A stretch of DNA of 64,000 nt from Rhodobium gokarnense. GTDB taxonomy: Bacteria; Pseudomonadota; Alphaproteobacteria; Rhizobiales; Rhodobiaceae. The translations under genes and the position numbers were made by a program. The stretch spans positions 349,048 through 413,047 of the forward strand of contig NZ_JAOQNS010000005.1 in the NCBI RefSeq assembly GCF_025961475.1, written 5' to 3'. Within the stretch, counting starts at the first letter, position 1. Every line of letters begins with the position of its first letter. The notes beneath the pieces were generated by a model that was given only the letters and a program-made list of their open reading frames with translations, was not told the DNA's origin and searched no databases. Shown piece by piece: positions 12,167-20,935 of this stretch.

Positions 12167-13624
12167 ATGAGAGTGACCTTAACAATCACAATTTTGGTTT
12201 GGTGTTACCTCGGCAGTCTGAATTTCTCGCATTCGGCAGATTTTTCCTGCAACACCACACTCAGTCCGGCCAACGACGATCCGTCTTCGTCCAATGAGTG
12301 CCTGCAGGAATTGGATCGATGCACTTATCGGGCAAGCATTGGATCGATCTTCAAACCTATTTATTTGATTTTTTATGATAACAAATTGGTTTGCGGAGGA
12401 GACCCCTATGGCCGATTGCGCATTGAAGGGCACAATTATGAGCAAGGCAAGATTGATATAGCCGTCCTAGAAAAAATAGGTGGGAATGACTATTTTGAGG
12501 AAAATGAGAAGCGAAAAGTTATTTATCGTGGGGCACTGACGAAACGAATTACCAAGGAGCTTATTATTTGGGAGGGTTATGTTCGAACACCAGACGGCTC
12601 CGAGCAACAATCCGCGTACATTAAGCGAAACCGAGAATTCAGAAATATTTTTGCCAACAAATTCGAATCTCCACCTTTCGGCGTATGGGATAAAGAGCTA
12701 ATTGCGCAAGTGGAAAATTCAGATCTTGAAGATGGATATATTTATTCCTCCAAAGAATTGCATGGTGCATACTACTGTGGAGATGGCGGATGTGAAGCTG
12801 AAGGAATTGGCGTTATTGTAAGAAAAGATGAGATCGATCATTTCCTTGCGCGTTTAAAAAAGTCGGGATTACAGTATTTGAGTGTCAAATTTTCTACCGA
12901 TGACGACAGACTTTTTTGTTATATATCATCATATGGATCCCAAATATACGAACGGATTGCAAAAACACTTGGAATAGAAGATGAACAAGATTTTTACGAT
13001 GAAACTAACCCTGAAGCTGCAAAAGCTGCGAAAAGCCTAAAAGATGAATTTATTTGCATACATGTAAATGCTGTTCCACTGCATGAACCACACGTGACCA
13101 TGTCCTTACGCAAATTTCCAGAAGTTTATGCTGCTAGGAGATTGGGTGGAGGAGCTGGAGCTGATGCGATATCGTTTTTTGTTAATGGTCAAACTTTTTT
13201 GAGGGATTCAAATTCACTCAACTTTGGGCGAGCTATTGAGGTGTTCGGATCTGCATTGGGCACATACTACCCCAGCTCTTCAAATTATGATATTTCCGAC
13301 CCCTTTGTTCGAAATAATTCTATTTTTTGGAATGTTAAGGGGCGGCGTGTGGCCTTAGAAAAAAGGAGAAATTTTAGCGTAGCCGAGGCGGCAGAATGGT
13401 GGAAGTTAAGGATCCAACTTTTTATCGCTCAAAAGAATTTCCAAGAGTACGTGTTGGTACTGAATCTACCCGAAACACGTGTCACTAATTGGGGTTTCGA
13501 TTCATTTCCCGTTGATGAAAAATTTGAAAAAGAACTAACGAATGATCCCAGATTTCTTGATTTTCGAGATCGCCTGATTGGGGTGTTGACGAAGGAAATC
13601 AACGATCCGGTGTTCATCCCATGA
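12167..13624 (+). CDS. secreted protein of unknown function (AT-rich island)
   Basis: I do not recognise this 485-residue protein. It begins with a Sec-type signal peptide (MRVTLTITILVWCYLG, hydrophobic core, probable cleavage after SHSA near residue 24), so it is likely periplasmic or secreted. The mature part contains several cysteines, including a cluster in residues 28-76 and a YYCGDGGCEAEGIGV segment around 200-215, consistent with disulfides in an oxidising compartment. It is rich in Lys, Ile, Asn and aromatic residues, and its codon use is far more AT-rich than its neighbours, indicating recent transfer. It overlaps the next gene by four bases (13621-13624), so the two form an operon. 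Possible roles (effector, adhesin, defence or stress protein) are speculation. Confidence 0.8.
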   Translation: MRVTLTITILVWCYLGSLNFSHSADFSCNTTLSPANDDPSSSNECLQELDRCTYRASIGSIFKPIYLIFYDNKLVCGGDPYGRLRIEGHNYEQGKIDIAVLEKIGGNDYFEENEKRKVIYRGALTKRITKELIIWEGYVRTPDGSEQQSAYIKRNREFRNIFANKFESPPFGVWDKELIAQVENSDLEDGYIYSSKELHGAYYCGDGGCEAEGIGVIVRKDEIDHFLARLKKSGLQYLSVKFSTDDDRLFCYISSYGSQIYERIAKTLGIEDEQDFYDETNPEAAKAAKSLKDEFICIHVNAVPLHEPHVTMSLRKFPEVYAARRLGGGAGADAISFFVNGQTFLRDSNSLNFGRAIEVFGSALGTYYPSSSNYDISDPFVRNNSIFWNVKGRRVALEKRRNFSVAEAAEWWKLRIQLFIAQKNFQEYVLVLNLPETRVTNWGFDSFPVDEKFEKELTNDPRFLDFRDRLIGVLTKEINDPVFIP

Positions 13625-14073
13625 AAATGCACCGGAACAAATTTAAGCTCGAAGCTAGTATTACAATTGTGCTGTCGCACGTTGTAATATTTTTCATCGC
13701 CATAATATTCCAAGCGAAATATGGATTCGGCGAACGCAGCGCTTTTGACGTCATGTCGGCCACTATTCCACTATTTGGCTTATTTTTGTCAATTATCATA
13801 AAAGATACTATTTCCGGACAATTTGATCTATCGTCTGGCAAAATTATTACCCCACAAATGGTTTGGATTACTAGAATTATTCTTGGATCTTACGTAATCG
13901 CTTGCTTGTTAACGTTTTTACTATTTGGGATTCAGAGTATAAAAACACCAGATGAGTTGACAAGTTGGATCGCATCTATTGAGTCCGCTCTTGGCGTTTC
14001 ACTTGCTATGCTTGTTGATAGCTTGTTCGGTGGAGACCAGAGAAAGAACGATAACGTTAAAATTGACATCTAG
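13621..14073 (+). CDS. small membrane protein of unknown function (AT-rich island)
   Basis: A 150-residue protein with three or four predicted membrane helices: ITIVLSHVVIFFIAIIF near the N-terminus, MSATIPLFGLFLSIII, IILGSYVIACLLTFLLFG, and possibly SALGVSLAMLVDSLFG near the C-terminus. It ends in a charged tail. It shares the AT-rich composition of the gene upstream and overlaps its stop by ATGA, so the pair was probably acquired and is expressed together. The arrangement suggests a secreted or periplasmic protein with a dedicated membrane partner. I recognise no family. Confidence 0.75.
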   Translation: MKMHRNKFKLEASITIVLSHVVIFFIAIIFQAKYGFGERSAFDVMSATIPLFGLFLSIIIKDTISGQFDLSSGKIITPQMVWITRIILGSYVIACLLTFLLFGIQSIKTPDELTSWIASIESALGVSLAMLVDSLFGGDQRKNDNVKIDI

Positions 14074-14373
14074 TATGGAATATTTTTTATACCTCTTTTC
14101 AATTGGAGAATTGTTTCATCGAAAAGAAAAGCACACGCATACTTTGAACCAATTTCAGTTGTACCTTGGCGTTTGACCTGCCTACCGGAGCGGTGACATC
14201 TCACGATACCGGTAAGTCTCATCAATGCGATTCCGCTGTCGTGATCTCGTCGAAGAGAGCGCTCGTACGCCACTTCGGCCCGACAGAAACGTATGCGATA
14301 AAAGCGCAAGACGGGCAGCGCTTTCGCGCCGCCCGCCGTCGTATCGATCCGCAAAATGAAGGACCGCCCGCCC
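14074..14373. other. 300-bp gap at right edge of AT-rich island
   Basis: No convincing gene is present. Composition is AT-rich until about 14170 and then returns to GC-rich. The convergent glycerophosphodiesterase gene ends at 14374. A short GC-rich hairpin-like stretch (around 14311-14338) could serve as a terminator for either gene but lacks a T-tract. Confidence 0.45.
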
Positions 14374-15582
14374 CTACTTCCCCATGCAATTGGCGTAGTA
14401 CGTCACCGTCGCCGGCCAGTCGGAGAAGATGCCTTCGATGCCGACGTCCTCAGAAAGGACGTTGAGCAGCTCGTAGATGCGGCCGTCGGACTTGGTGATG
14501 TCGTTGATCGGGGTGTAGTACCAGCCGCCGCCGGTCTTCAGGGGGCCGGAGCGCTCAAGGGTCCAGGTGATGATCTTGAGGCCGGCGTCCTTGGCCGCCT
14601 TGGCGTAGGCGGAGGCGGCGATTTTGTCGCCGTCGGCGGTGACCAGCATGTTCATGGACGGGGCGAGGTAGTTGACGCCCTCAGCCTTCAGAGCCTTGAA
14701 GTCTTCCTTCCAGGTCTTGGAATCCTGCTCGTCGAAGCCGTCGCCCCATTCGACCAGATAGACGGCCTGCTTGCCGAACTCCGGCTCGGCCTTGATCCAG
14801 TAGAGGACGTCGTCGAGGTTGAAGGACTGGGCAAAGACGTCGGACGGGTCGACGCCGGCCGCCTTGTACTCGTCGATCATCTTCTGGGCGTAGTCTTCCT
14901 GGGAAAAGCCGTCAAACGGCATCTCGACGGCGGGCGACTTCAGCTCCGGGGTGAACTTGACGCCGAGTTCCTTGAAGAGCGCGATCGATTCCGCGTGGGT
15001 CATGACGGTGCCGGCGGATTCCGCATAAAGGTCGGTGCGCCAGTTGGCGGTGCCGTCCATATAGGCGTCCACCGTTGTCGCGGTCTTGTCGGCGGCGTCC
15101 ATCTTGCCCTTCAGGCTCTTGAACTCGGCGAGCGTGATGTCGCTGGTGCGGCATTCGGCGCTCGCCTCGGTCTCGCCCTCGGCCGGCGAAAACGCCTTGG
15201 TGCAGTTGGCGGCAAGGTCTGTGCCGAGGATGTTGGTGGTGGTGTGCAGGTCGTTCTGGGCGTGGCGGCAGACGAGCTCCTTGTCCTTCGTAAAGGTCAC
15301 GTCGCATTCGACGATGCCGGCGCCCATGCGGGCCGCCGCGATGTAGGACTCGCGGGTGTGCTCCGGGAACATCATCGCCGCGCCGCGGTGGCCGATGGAA
15401 AAGGCGCTCGGGGCCATCTCCTTGTCGGCGCAGGCGGCGAGCTTGTCCTTCAGCGCGCCGTCCGTCATCTGATCGATGAGGAAAAAGGGGCGCGGGCCGA
15501 GTTCGACCGGCTGGGCAATCGCAGCGGACGCAAATGTCGCCGCGGCGGCGGTCATCAGGAGGGTCTTCCAGGTCGTGGTCAT
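14374..15582 (-). CDS. glpQ: periplasmic glycerophosphodiester phosphodiesterase
   Basis: A 402-residue enzyme of the GlpQ/GDPD family, which hydrolyses glycerophosphodiesters to glycerol-3-phosphate and an alcohol. The start at 15582 gives a Sec signal peptide ([20 protein letters not shown], cleavage after AIAQ-like residues), so it acts in the periplasm. Catalytic motifs include [14 protein letters not shown] (HRG plus Glu), [10 protein letters not shown] (metal Asp) and [13 protein letters not shown]. The last third shows the family's ITWTLERSG and [10 protein letters not shown] segments. Length is somewhat above the typical ~350 residues because of insertions around residues 125-190. An upstream in-frame start (15621) is rejected because it destroys the signal peptide. 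Confidence 0.9.
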   Translation of the reverse strand: MTTTWKTLLMTAAAATFASAAIAQPVELGPRPFFLIDQMTDGALKDKLAACADKEMAPSAFSIGHRGAAMMFPEHTRESYIAAARMGAGIVECDVTFTKDKELVCRHAQNDLHTTTNILGTDLAANCTKAFSPAEGETEASAECRTSDITLAEFKSLKGKMDAADKTATTVDAYMDGTANWRTDLYAESAGTVMTHAESIALFKELGVKFTPELKSPAVEMPFDGFSQEDYAQKMIDEYKAAGVDPSDVFAQSFNLDDVLYWIKAEPEFGKQAVYLVEWGDGFDEQDSKTWKEDFKALKAEGVNYLAPSMNMLVTADGDKIAASAYAKAAKDAGLKIITWTLERSGPLKTGGGWYYTPINDITKSDGRIYELLNVLSEDVGIEGIFSDWPATVTYYANCMGK

Positions 15583-15734
15583 CGGGGTATCCCTGAAATG
15601 GCGGTGGGGCCTGAATGGCATCTATAGGGCGGCGGGATGAAACCAGAGCCCGGTAACGGAGCCGTGTCAGGTCGATGACGTTCCGGTTACGCCGGGCCCG
15701 CTGCGACGGCCTGGCGCAGACCAGGTGGGGGTCT

Positions 15735-16004
15735 TCAATTCAACACGATCTGGCCGTCGACGCAGTGCCAGCTTCCCGGCGCGATCAGGCGCTTGTGGGC
15801 ATAGCGCACCGAATGCAGCGCGCCTTCCAGGCTGGTGCGCCAGAACTCCAGGAAGCCGTGCATCTCCGGAAAGTCCGGCGCCAGGTCGTAGTCCTGCCAG
15901 ACATAGCTCTGCAGCAGCGCCGGGTAGTCCGGCATCCGGTAGAGGATGTGGGCGGTCGTCAGCCCGTAGCCCTTTAGCTGGCGTTCCAGATCGGTTTGGC
16001 CCAT
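15735..16004 (-). CDS. Usg family protein
   Basis: An 89-residue protein that I recognise as an Usg-like protein, a small family of unknown function found mainly in Alphaproteobacteria and originally noted near tryptophan genes. Characteristic stretches are GYGLTTAHILYRMPDY, SYVWQDYDLAPDFPE and LHSVRYAHKRLI. The ATG at 16004 has GGGAG seven bases upstream, whereas the longer in-frame ORF to 16088 adds low-quality sequence. It is flanked by unrelated genes, so context says little. Confidence 0.85.
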   Translation of the reverse strand: MGQTDLERQLKGYGLTTAHILYRMPDYPALLQSYVWQDYDLAPDFPEMHGFLEFWRTSLEGALHSVRYAHKRLIAPGSWHCVDGQIVLN

Positions 16005-16301
16005 CGGACACTCCCTTTGCCACAAAAGCGGCTCCAAGCGTGCCCCGGAAAAACGCGCCGTGGCAACCCCCGACCTCGCCGATATCACAATGTTGTCAAT
16101 TTGTTAGCAGCATAGTCATTTGAGTGCTGTCGGCCGCCGCGGGTAGGATTTCGCCTTCGCCGGGCCAGCGCACACCGCACCGGGGCGCCGCGACAACGAT
16201 GCCGGCGCTTGCCCTTGGCGCCGATCTCGCCTATCCGACTAGGCGTCCGGGCCTTCGGGGGCCTTGCGGCCGGTGCCGCAGCAGTCAGGAGTCTTTGCCA
16301 G

Positions 16302-16952
16302 ATGGTTCGCGTCCGCGGCCGGTTCATCCTTTCCCTTTCCTTCGCCCTCGGCCTTGCCGCCTGCAGCGGCGCCACCCCGCCGGAAGGCATCGGCCCGATC
16401 GGCGGCGACGTTCCGGACAACGCCTTTTCGGAAACCAACCCCTATACCGGCGCCGGCTACGACACGCCGCTGCCGACGCCGATCATGCAGTTCACGGCAA
16501 CGACCGCCGGCCCGCTCGGCACCGATCCCGCCTATTCGAGCCGGGAACTGCAGGCAAAACTGCCCGGCTTCGAGACCGCGACCGCAGAGACCGCGCGCGA
16601 GAACGGCGTCGCCAACACGCTCGTTGCGCTCCATGACGGCCAGCAGGTGCTGCAGCTCTTCAAGGGCTCGGGCGGCAAGGTCTCCGAAATCCATGCCGCC
16701 AGCGGCGTCGTTGCCGGGCCCGCGGGCGAACAGGTCGGCATGACCTTCCGCCAGGCCGGCATGAGCCGGTCGAGCTGCCGGGTCGGCCGCAACCTCTGGC
16801 GCGGCATGGCGGTGTGCCCGTCGAAGGGCGCAAAGAACGTCACCCTCGTCTTTGCCCTTCCCGGCTATCGCGGCCCGTTCGACCGCATGCCGCCGGAGGG
16901 CAAGATCGGCGATGCCGTCCTGCAGCGCTTCGTGTGGACCCCGACCAGCTAG
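16302..16952 (+). CDS. DUF1131-like lipoprotein
   Basis: The 216-residue product has a lipoprotein signal peptide (MVRVRGRFILSLSFALGLAAC) with a lipobox LAAC at residues 18-21, so it is probably anchored in the envelope. The mature N-terminus PEGIGPIGGDVPDN and the domain ending FDRMPPEGKIGDAVLQRFVW resemble DUF1131, the family of the RpoE-regulated lipoprotein YfeY in enterobacteria; that match is from memory and moderate. Two cysteines (CRVGRNLWRGMAVC) probably form a disulfide. ATG 16302 has AGGAG at 16287-16291. It lies 11 bp before meaB and may be cotranscribed with it. Confidence 0.7.
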   Translation: MVRVRGRFILSLSFALGLAACSGATPPEGIGPIGGDVPDNAFSETNPYTGAGYDTPLPTPIMQFTATTAGPLGTDPAYSSRELQAKLPGFETATAETARENGVANTLVALHDGQQVLQLFKGSGGKVSEIHAASGVVAGPAGEQVGMTFRQAGMSRSSCRVGRNLWRGMAVCPSKGAKNVTLVFALPGYRGPFDRMPPEGKIGDAVLQRFVWTPTS

Positions 16953-16963
16953 CAAAGGTTCCC

Positions 16964-17971
16964 ATGGCCGACCCCGCGCCCGCAAAGCCGATGGACGGCA
17001 CCGATATCGACGCCATGGCCGAGCGGCTGCGCGCCGGCGACCGGGCCGCGCTCGCCCGCGCCATCACGCTCGTGGAATCGCGCCGCCAGGACCACCAGCA
17101 GCGCGCCCATGCGCTGCTGCAGGCCGTGCTGCCGGACACCGGCAAGGCGTTCCGGGTCGGCATCACCGGCGTTCCGGGCGTCGGCAAGTCGACCACCATC
17201 GACATGCTCGGCGCCAATCTGACGGCCGCCGGCCGCAAGGTGGCGGTGCTCGCGGTCGATCCCTCCTCCACCCGCAGCGGCGGCTCGATCCTCGGCGACA
17301 AGACGCGGATGGCCCGGCTCGCGGTCGACCCCGACGCCTTCATCCGCCCCTCCCCCTCCGCCGGCACGCTCGGCGGCGTCGCCGCCAAGACGCGGGAATC
17401 GATGCTCCTTTGCGAAGCCGCAGGCTTCGACGTGGTGCTGGTGGAGACCGTCGGCATCGGCCAGTCGGAGACGGCGGTTTCCGAAATGGTCGACTTCTTC
17501 CTCGTCCTGATGCTGCCGGGGGCCGGCGACGAACTCCAGGGCATCAAGAAGGGGATTCTCGAAATCGCCGACATGATCGCCGTCAACAAGGCCGACGGCG
17601 AGGGCAGGAAACGGGCGGAGGCGGCCGCCGCCGACTACCGGGCAGCCCTCAACATCCTCGCCCCGCGCGACCCGAACTGGACGCCGCCGGTGATCACCGT
17701 CTCCGGGCGTGCCAACGAAAATCTCGACGGCCTGTGGCAGCAGATCGAAACCCACCGGGAAAAGATGACGAGGCTCGGCACCTTCCAGGACCGGCGCCGG
17801 ACCCAGCAGGTGAGCTGGATGTGGTCGATGCTGGAAGACCGCATGATGGCCTCGCTGAAAAACAATCCGGCAACCGCGGAGCGGCTGCCGGAGCTGGAAA
17901 AGGCGGTGCGCGAGGGAAAGGTCTCGGCGAGCTTTGCGGTGGATGAGATCAGCGGCCTGATGAAGCTTTAG
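16964..17971 (+). CDS. meaB: MeaB, methylmalonyl-CoA mutase-associated GTPase
   Basis: The 335-residue protein is a SIMIBI-class P-loop GTPase of the MeaB/ArgK family that gates cofactor loading and protects methylmalonyl-CoA mutase from inactivation. Walker A GVPGVGKST is at residues 69-77, followed by the family motifs VDPSSTRSGGSILGDKTRM, ETVGIGQSE, and the guanine-specificity motif NKAD. Length is normal. It serves the mutA/mutB products encoded at 5.5-10.1 kb but is not in their operon. The ATG at 16964 is used because the longer frame runs back through the lipoprotein gene. Confidence 0.95.
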   Translation: MADPAPAKPMDGTDIDAMAERLRAGDRAALARAITLVESRRQDHQQRAHALLQAVLPDTGKAFRVGITGVPGVGKSTTIDMLGANLTAAGRKVAVLAVDPSSTRSGGSILGDKTRMARLAVDPDAFIRPSPSAGTLGGVAAKTRESMLLCEAAGFDVVLVETVGIGQSETAVSEMVDFFLVLMLPGAGDELQGIKKGILEIADMIAVNKADGEGRKRAEAAAADYRAALNILAPRDPNWTPPVITVSGRANENLDGLWQQIETHREKMTRLGTFQDRRRTQQVSWMWSMLEDRMMASLKNNPATAERLPELEKAVREGKVSASFAVDEISGLMKL

Positions 17972-18899
17972 GTTTTCGCTCACGGGGTTTGTTTTCGCTC
18001 ACGCCAGGCTCGCTATCGCTCGCGGCTCCGCGGTGGCGGCGCATAAGCGCCGGCGGCCGGTCGGCCTTGCGAGCCCTGCGGGCTCGGTTTCTATGTCTCG
18101 CGGCCGGGCGTTCGCTAACGCTCACTGGCCTCCGACGGGGCCTCGCATTCGCTCGGGCGGCCGGTCGGCCTTGCGAGCCCTGCGGGCTCGATGAACGTCG
18201 CACCTCACTCAGCCGTCATCCCGGGCGGAGCGAAGCGGAGACCCGGGACCCATTGCCCCTCTCCACACAGCGGCCCGCCGCGGAGCCTTTCGCGCCATCG
18301 ATGCGCGCTCATGCCCGGTCCGGCCTGCAACCGCCATACCGCGTTGACAGGGGCAATAGGCCCCGGGTCTGCGCCCGGGGTGACGACTGAACATGTGGCG
18401 AAGCGAGTGGAAAAACCGCCGCCGTCATTGCCAGTGAGCGAAGCGAGCGTGGCAATCCAGCGCTACGCGCTCCGGGCAAGCGGACCTGGATCGCCGCGTC
18501 GGCCTTGCGGGCCCTCCGGGCTCGATGAACGTCGCACCTCACTCACCCGTCATCCCGGGCGGAGCGAAGCGGAGACCCGGGACCCATTGCCCCTCTCCAC
18601 ACAGTAGCCCGCCGCGGAGCCTTTCGCGCCATCGATGCGCGCTCATGCCCGGTCCGGCCTGCAACCGCCATACCGCGTTGACAGGGGCAATAGGCCCCGG
18701 GTCTGCGCCTGGGGTGACGGCTGAACATGTGGCGAAGGAAGTAGAAAAAACCGCCGCCGTCATTGCCAGTGAGCGAAGCGAGCGTGGCAATCCAGCGCTA
18801 CGCGCTCCGAGCAAGCGGCTCTGGATCGCCGCGTCGGCCGTACGGCCTCCTCGCGATGACGACGAAGCCCTATCGCTGTGTCCCGTCAAACACCTGACC
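17972..18899. repeat. intergenic repeat region (928 bp, no gene)
   Basis: No gene is supported. The segment is built of short GC-rich repeat modules of the kind seen between genes in rhizobia-like genomes. A module around 18035-18073 (containing GGCCGGTCGGCCTTGCGAG) recurs at 18155-18180 and, diverged, at about 63720-63758. The motif GTCATCCCGGGCGGAGCG occurs at 18215, 18549 and 63797. Modules of the ATTGCxxx...GCAATCC type recur at 24855-24942. Confidence 0.75.
18167..18839. repeat. tandem duplication, two ~334-bp units
   Basis: Unit A (about 18167-18504) and unit B (about 18501-18839) are nearly identical and offset by 334 bp, becoming 335 after a one-base indel in an A-run. Shared landmarks are ATGAACGTCGCACCTCACTC at 18191 and 18525 and the GCGTCGGCC end at 18496 and 18831. 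The only differences I see are scattered substitutions, so duplication is recent. Open frames across the units are not credible genes. Confidence 0.85.
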
Positions 18900-19187
18900 C
18901 TACCGCCCCGACAGGATCGGATCCTCCAGCACCACCGCGTTCTCGCTGAGGAAGTGGCGCAGCGCCATGACCAGGTGCCAGGCGTGGCGGTCGTCGCCGC
19001 GGGCAAGGGCGTCGCGGATGTCGTCGGCGATCATGTTGCGCACCGCCTCCACCCCGCGGTCCCTGTGCATCAGGTAGTTGCCGAGGGCGGCGGCGGCGAT
19101 TTCCGGGATGTGTTCGTGTTCGGCAATCGCCAGGATCTCGTCTTCGTCGAGACCGCTGAGGGCGATGCAGTCTTCCAGCGAGATCAT
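18900..19187 (-). CDS. small conserved hypothetical protein
   Basis: A 95-residue acidic helical protein. ATG 19187 is preceded by a strong GGAGGGAG ribosome site; an alternative in-frame start at 19223 would add a Lys/Arg-rich leader and has no such site. The sequence (CIALSGLDEDEILAIAEHEH, AAAALGNYLMHRD, ALARGDDRHAWHLVMALRHFL) looks like a conserved rhizobial hypothetical family, possibly cytoplasmic and all-alpha. No catalytic motif is seen. It is divergent from the Tat-exported protein gene at 19419. Confidence 0.7.
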   Translation of the reverse strand: MISLEDCIALSGLDEDEILAIAEHEHIPEIAAAALGNYLMHRDRGVEAVRNMIADDIRDALARGDDRHAWHLVMALRHFLSENAVVLEDPILSGR

Positions 19188-19418
19188 CTCTCCCTCCACG
19201 TTTTTTCTTTTCTTCATCCTCATATGGGTGCTGCGGCGCTGTTTTCGATGCGGTTCATGCGCGGAAACACTTGGTTTTTCTGCGGCTTATCGACGCCGAA
19301 ACGGTGATCCGGCTCAGGATTCCCTCCGTTCACCTTTGCGTTTCAAAACGAAACGGGAGCGCAGGCACGGGGCTTGCTGAGGTCCTTGCAGACACAGAGC
19401 CCGTTTGCAGGACGCTTC

Positions 19419-20786
19419 ATGCTGGACCGCCGATCGTTTCTGACTGCCGGCGGCGGATTTGCCGCCGCTGCCCTTGCCCCCGCCGCGCCGGCGCGGGCCA
19501 ACATCGAAGTCGCCGAACTGCGCGGCTCGCTCGATGCGTCCCATTTCGGCGCACGACCCGGCGCCGTCGACGACCAGAGCCGCATCCTGCAGATGGCGAT
19601 CGACCAGGCGACGCGCGAGCACCGGCCGCTGTTCATCCCGCCGGGCCGCTACCAGGTCTCCAACCTCACCCTACCGGACGGCGCGCAGATCGTCGGCATT
19701 CCCGACGAGACGCAGCTCGTCTACCAGGGCGGCGGGCATTTCCTCCTCGGCGAGAAGGCCGAGCGGCTGTCCCTGGAGGGCATCGTCATCGACGGCTCCA
19801 ACCGGCTGCTGGAAGACTACGCGCCGGGCCTCGTCCACTTCATCGACGTGGAGCGGGTGACGATCGCCAACTGCTCGATTTCCGGCAGCGCCATGAACGG
19901 CATCTCGCTGCATCGCTGCGGCGGGCGCATCGAGCGCTCCACGGTCTCCGGCGCCGGCCAGGCCGCGATCCAGACCATGGAGGCCAAGGGCCTTGCGATC
20001 CGCGACAACGTCGTTACCAACTGCGCCAATGGCGGCATCCTCGTCCATCGCTGGACCGAGGGCGACGACGGCACGCTCGTCACCGGCAACCGCGTCGAAG
20101 AAATCTACGCCCGGGACGGCGGCACCGGCCAGAATGGCAACGGCATCAACGTCTTTCGCGCCCACAATGTGATGGTCGCCAACAACCGGGTGGCCAATTG
20201 CGCGTTTTCCGCGATCCGCTCCAATGCCGGCTCGAACGTCCAGATCACCGCCAATAGCTGCCTGAAGTCCGGCGAGACGGCGATCTATTCGGAATTCGCC
20301 TTCGAGGGCGCCGTCATCTCCGACAACATCGTCGACGGCGGCGCCAACGGCATCTCCGTCGTCAATTTCCGCGAGGGCGGCCGGCTCGCCACCGTCTCCG
20401 GCAACCTCGTGCGCAACATGTCGACCATCGGCCCCTACACGTCCGAGCCGCCGGGCTTCGGCAGCGGGATTGCTGCTGAGGGCGACACCACCATCGCAAA
20501 CAATGTGGTGGAGAACGTGCCGCTCTTTGGCCTGGCGCTGGGCTGGGGCCCGCACATGCGCAATGTCACAGCGACCGGCAATATCGTGCGCAATGCCAAG
20601 GTCGGCATCGCCGTTTCCGTCGTCGACGGGGTCGGGCCGGCGGTCGTTGCCAACAACATTCTGGAAGAGACCGCGGACGGCGCCATCATCGGCTTTCGCT
20701 GGGCCGATCGGGCGAGCGACGACCTCGTGGACGGCGGCGGCGACGCCTTTGCCGGCCTCACCGTTGCCAACAATGTCGCGCGCTGA
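19419..20786 (+). CDS. Tat-exported right-handed beta-helix repeat protein (TIGR03808-type)
   Basis: A 455-residue protein starting MLDRRSFLTAGGGFAAAAL, a textbook twin-arginine signal, so it is exported folded. The remainder is a series of parallel beta-helix (pectate-lyase-like, NosD/PbH1-type) coils with recurring patterns such as ISGSAMNGISLHRCGG, VVTNCANGGILVHR, and RVANCAFSAIRSN. The whole resembles the TIGR03808 family of Tat-translocated repeat proteins known mainly from Rhizobiales, of unknown function, possibly polysaccharide-binding or degrading. ATG 19419 has AGGA 7 bases upstream. It ends 150 bp before the CelD-like acetyltransferase gene on the same strand. Confidence 0.85.
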   Translation: MLDRRSFLTAGGGFAAAALAPAAPARANIEVAELRGSLDASHFGARPGAVDDQSRILQMAIDQATREHRPLFIPPGRYQVSNLTLPDGAQIVGIPDETQLVYQGGGHFLLGEKAERLSLEGIVIDGSNRLLEDYAPGLVHFIDVERVTIANCSISGSAMNGISLHRCGGRIERSTVSGAGQAAIQTMEAKGLAIRDNVVTNCANGGILVHRWTEGDDGTLVTGNRVEEIYARDGGTGQNGNGINVFRAHNVMVANNRVANCAFSAIRSNAGSNVQITANSCLKSGETAIYSEFAFEGAVISDNIVDGGANGISVVNFREGGRLATVSGNLVRNMSTIGPYTSEPPGFGSGIAAEGDTTIANNVVENVPLFGLALGWGPHMRNVTATGNIVRNAKVGIAVSVVDGVGPAVVANNILEETADGAIIGFRWADRASDDLVDGGGDAFAGLTVANNVAR

Positions 20787-20935
20787 AATCCGCCGTTCCG
20801 CGCCGCCTCGGTCAACCGCCCGTTACCGCCACTGCCGAAAATTGCGGCAAATTAACCGGACTTTCACGGCAGCCACCGTATAAAGGTCCACCTTCAACCG
20901 TCGGCGCGCTCCGCCTGCGCCAGGATCCGTGGACG

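Noticed and set aside
13979..14176. 65-codon open frame overlapping the island membrane protein
   Set aside because: It is out of frame within the real gene and has no ribosome site.
18035..18900. CRISPR array
   Set aside because: The repeats are two long units plus scattered modules, without short regular direct repeats, unique spacers or cas genes.
18191..19307. Open frames running through the 334-bp repeats
   Set aside because: They arise from the lack of stops in GC-rich repeat DNA, are present in duplicate, and contain no recognisable domain.
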